Shown piece by piece: positions 61,192 to 64,000 of a stretch of DNA of 64,000 nucleotides. The DNA comes from Craterostigma plantagineum. Taxonomy: Eukaryota > Streptophyta > Magnoliopsida > Lamiales > Linderniaceae. Each line of letters begins with the position of its first letter. The stretch's first letter is position 1. The DNA lies in contig JAPQWV010000335.1 of assembly GCA_027422505.1 (NCBI GenBank), forward strand, positions 531,001 to 595,000. Reading direction: 5' to 3'. Both the position numbers and the translations under genes were made by a program. The notes under the pieces were generated by a model. It ran no database searches. It had not been told where the DNA came from and saw nothing but the letters and a program-made list of their open reading frames with translations.

Positions 61192-61712
61192 TTATTCCTT
61201 ACTAATAATAGTGGAATCAATGGCGGAGAGTCAAAAAAGGATTCTGACCGAACACCGTTAATAAACCAATCCAATAAATCAATTATGATTTCGAATCGGG
61301 AAAGATTAAACACAAGAACAAAATACGTAGTAACATCCCAAAGGAATGGCAACATGAAACAATTAACAATGAGAATAAAAAGGCCTATTCTTTTTTGATT
61401 TTGTTGACCTTGAGAAGTCAAAATTAAAAAGGATAAGTAAAAATCGGAAAGGAGAAATCACTAAAAAAGAGAAATCACTATCTATTATAGACCTCTATAT
61501 TTCTACATTTGATAGAATTGGTACTCCTTTTTCCCATTATCCCTGTGAAACAGGGAGTTTTCCTAGGGGTTGCCGAAAAGAAATTCTGTCTTTTTCCTCC
61601 TTTTTTCTAGAAAGGTCAATTATCCATTTAATCTAATATTGATTAGATACCTGAACGCTCAAAGATTCTCGCGAGTCCGTCGTATGTAAAGAAACTTCCG
61701 CCCCTTTCCAAA

Positions 61713-61773
61713 ACTATTAATTGAATCAGATTTACTATCAAGCTCTCCAATCTGATTCAATTAAATTAATAGT
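61713..61773. repeat. Imperfect inverted repeat upstream of petN
   Basis: ACTATTAATTGAATCAGATT at 61713-61732 pairs with 61749-61773, with one small bulge. The loop is about 16 nt. It is part of the plastid petN-trnC spacer. Confidence 0.8.
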
Positions 61774-62011
61774 CATTAGACACTCCCTTAGAAATAGAAC
61801 GCAGTCGTAAAGTCTTGATAGCCCCTCTACCCAATATTTCTTTGAATCCTAGATGCGAAAGAGAATTCAGAAGTTTTTTTTTAGAAAAAACTTTAGACCA
61901 CATGCTTAGAATTCTCAACAGTTTGTTTCCTCTGGTTCTACTAGGGAAGAATTCTGCCAGTTAGATCAGCAGAACAGAAGAGAAGAAGAGAGTTCGAGTT
62001 TTTTGTTGATC

Positions 62012-62082
62012 AGGCGACACCCGGATTTGAACTGGGGAAAAAGGATTTGCAGTCCCCCGCCTTACCACTCGGCCATGCCGCC
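62012..62082 (-). tRNA. trnC-GCA: tRNA-Cys (GCA), plastid type
   Basis: This 71-nt gene starts GGCGGCATGGCCGAG, has an anticodon loop GACTGCAAATC (GCA) and ends GGTGTCGCCT. The acceptor (GGCGGCA with TGTCGCC), D-, anticodon and T-stems all pair, apart from tolerated G-T pairs. It is the plastid trnC, distinct from the native mitochondrial trnC. It could be functional if transcribed. Confidence 0.93.
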
Positions 62083-63178
62083 AAAATGATCAAAATGGAG
62101 GAAAATTTTCCCGGATTACTGAATTTTTATTGTACTTGGCATTTTATTTTGACTCCCGTTTATTTTCCTTAAAACTTTTCCTAACAGAAACACCCCTTTG
62201 GATTTGATCCATCCCTTCATTGATTGGATCATATCTGAAACTCGACAATGCTAAAAATATTCTCTCGCTTTTCTATAAAAAAATCAAATGTGAATTTTCA
62301 GTCGACAAATTTGAACCATTAACTATTGAATTCATGAACGATTTGGCGATTTGAATCTGAAATTGTGTTTTCCTAATGACATAAGAAAATACAAATTGAG
62401 ACAGAACTAATCTGTATTGATTTTTTTCAATCACAAAATACTTCTCAATTTCAATTATAACAAAATATATGAGTATATGTAAACCCCAGAACATAAATTG
62501 TTACACATATATTTATTTTTTAGATATGTTGTCGATAGGGAATTATCATCAAATTTTCTTACTTCACTTCAATTTTGGATTGAATAGAACTTTTGATAAA
62601 GCACGACCCCGGCTGTCCCGAATAGAACCGGCAATAAAAGAGAAGTCGGATATTCTAACTATCTGGATACTTGTTTAATAAATGCACCTCTTGTTATACA
62701 ATACACCTCAAATGATATTTTGTATATTGTACTCAAAAAAAATCAGTTGAAAGTACAAATATCTCTCTTCTCTGCGAATCTTTTTTTTTTTTTTATCAAA
62801 TTCAAATATGTAACCAAATCAAATATTTAATATTATATCAAATATATAATATCATAATAATGGTATAATTAAAATCATTTGATTTTTGTTTTTCTATTCG
62901 ATAGCAAATCCTATGACTTTAATAAGTCTAAGTGACAGAATTCTGTTTATAGGACGGTTTTCTAAATTTCTTTCCATTTAGATTGCAACTTCCAATTTAT
63001 TCTCTGTATTCCTCCGTTCATACGTAGTTCATACATTTTAGTCCAAATATGGAGTTGGGTAAAATTTAATGTAATTCAGTAAAAAAAAAATCGAAATTCC
63101 CTCAGTGCTACATCGTCGATCTAATTCAATCAAGAATGTACTTACTAAGTGGGATTTTTTAGAAATGGGAAATTCAAA
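62083..63178. other. Plastid trnC-rpoB spacer
   Basis: Very AT-rich, with A/T runs and no gene. In plastids it holds the rpoB promoter region. I see no element I can define precisely. Confidence 0.65.
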
Positions 63179-64000
63179 ATGCTCGGGGATGTAAATGACG
63201 CAATGTCTACAATACCTGGATTGAATCAGATCCAATTTGAAGGATTTTGTAGATTCATTGATCAGGGTTTGACAGAAGAACTTTCTAAGTTTCCAAAAAT
63301 TGAAGATACAGATCATGAAATAGAATTTCAATTATTTGTGGAAAGATATCAATTGGTCGAACCATTGCTAAAGGAAAGAAATGCTGTGTATGACTTACTC
63401 ACATATTCTTCCGAATTGTATGTATCCGCGGGATTAATTTGGAAAACCAGTAGGGATATGCAAGAACAAACTATTTTGATTGGAAACATTCCTCTAATGA
63501 ATTCCCTAGGAACTTTTATAGTAAATGGAATATATAGAATTGTGATCAATCAAATACTACAAAGCCCCGGTATTTATTACCGGTCAGAATTGGACCATAA
63601 CGGAATTTCGGTCTATACCGGCACTATAATATCAGATTGGGGAGGAAGATCAGAATTAGAGATTGATAGAAAAGCAAGGATATGGGCTCGCGTGAGCAGG
63701 AACAAAAATATCTATTTTAGTTCTATCATCAGCTATGGGTTCGAATCTAAGGGAAATTCTAGACAATGTTTATTATCCTGAATTTTTTTTTGTCTTTTCT
63801 GAATCTTATGTAGGAAATTTACAAAAGAAGTTCTTTCAACAAAGATGTGAATTAGGAAGGATTGGTCGACGAAATATGAACCGAAGACTTAACCTTGATA
63901 TACCCCAGAACAATACATTTTTGTTGCCACGAGACATATTGGCAGCCGCTGATCATTTGATTGGACTTAAATTTGGAATGGGTACACTTGACGATATGAA
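63179..64000 (+). pseudogene. rpoB: rpoB 5' part, plastid RNA polymerase beta (decayed copy, runs off the window)
   Basis: The start was chosen at ATG 63179 because [20 protein letters not shown] is the conserved N-terminus; upstream in-frame codons are not part of the family. It encodes [47 protein letters not shown] and [12 protein letters not shown]. At about 63698-63712 two bases are missing and the frame shifts. The true continuation ([14 protein letters not shown]) is in another frame. Near 63785-63800 about 35 codons are deleted between YYPEFF and VFSES. Reading resumes with [39 protein letters not shown] and GTLDDM at the window end. In plastids this is the catalytic-core beta subunit. 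Here it is not functional. Confidence 0.93.

Overview
The window is plant organellar DNA of mitochondrial type. It carries nad7 split by group II introns, an rps19-rps3-rpl16 cluster, rps4 and atp6. Many codons stand in the unedited state expected for plant mitochondrial C-to-U editing sites, such as Ser, Pro or Arg where Leu, Phe or Cys is usual. Genes are sparse and the spacers are long. At the right end is a block of plastid DNA (psbM, petN, trnC-GCA, rpoB). Its rpoB is not of the grass type. An angiosperm, possibly a non-grass monocot, is my best reading; the species cannot be fixed.

Layout. 1-9.7 kb is spacer with two unrecognised ORFs and a sharp hairpin. 9.7-11.4 kb holds a retroelement RNase H fragment and a chimeric ORF that starts as rpl5. 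12.0-21.9 kb is nad7 (plus strand), with four exon blocks. Its second intron contains a complete, intact LINE in antisense orientation (13.7-19.1 kb). 23.7-25.3 kb is a decayed Ty1/copia remnant. 31.3-32.0 kb is the C-terminal end of a linear-plasmid DNA polymerase. 32.3-42.7 kb (minus strand) holds an unknown ORF, truncated rpl16, frameshifted rps3 with its intron, an rps19 remnant, and rps4 cut in two by a second LINE (36.8-42.2 kb). 47.8-48.3 kb is a mitovirus-like polymerase remnant. 48.8-50.1 kb is atp6 with a presequence now out of frame. 51.8-57.9 kb holds a Ty3/gypsy scrap, a damaged plastid-type trnS-GGA and another LINE scrap. 59.8-64.0 kb is the plastid insert.

The central observation is that two related LINEs lie inside mitochondrial gene sequence. 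Each has a poly(A) tail, and host sequence continues on both sides. For the rps4 element the target can be read almost to the base, and the element is 5'-truncated as expected from target-primed reverse transcription. Nuclear retroelement pieces in plant mitochondrial DNA usually arrive as passengers in transferred DNA. Here the elements appear to have jumped into mitochondrial sequence. Either the window is a large nuclear copy of mitochondrial DNA (NUMT) that later received LINEs, or LINE retrotransposition took place in the mitochondrion. The frameshifts in rps3, rps4, atp6 and rpoB, and two substitutions in nad7, fit a decaying nuclear copy. Homopolymer-type sequencing errors could also explain some of them.

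What could still work together, if expressed: nad7 is a complex I subunit, atp6 a subunit of the ATP synthase membrane sector, and rps3, rps4 and rpl16 are mitoribosomal proteins. Of these only nad7 has an uninterrupted reading frame across its exons.
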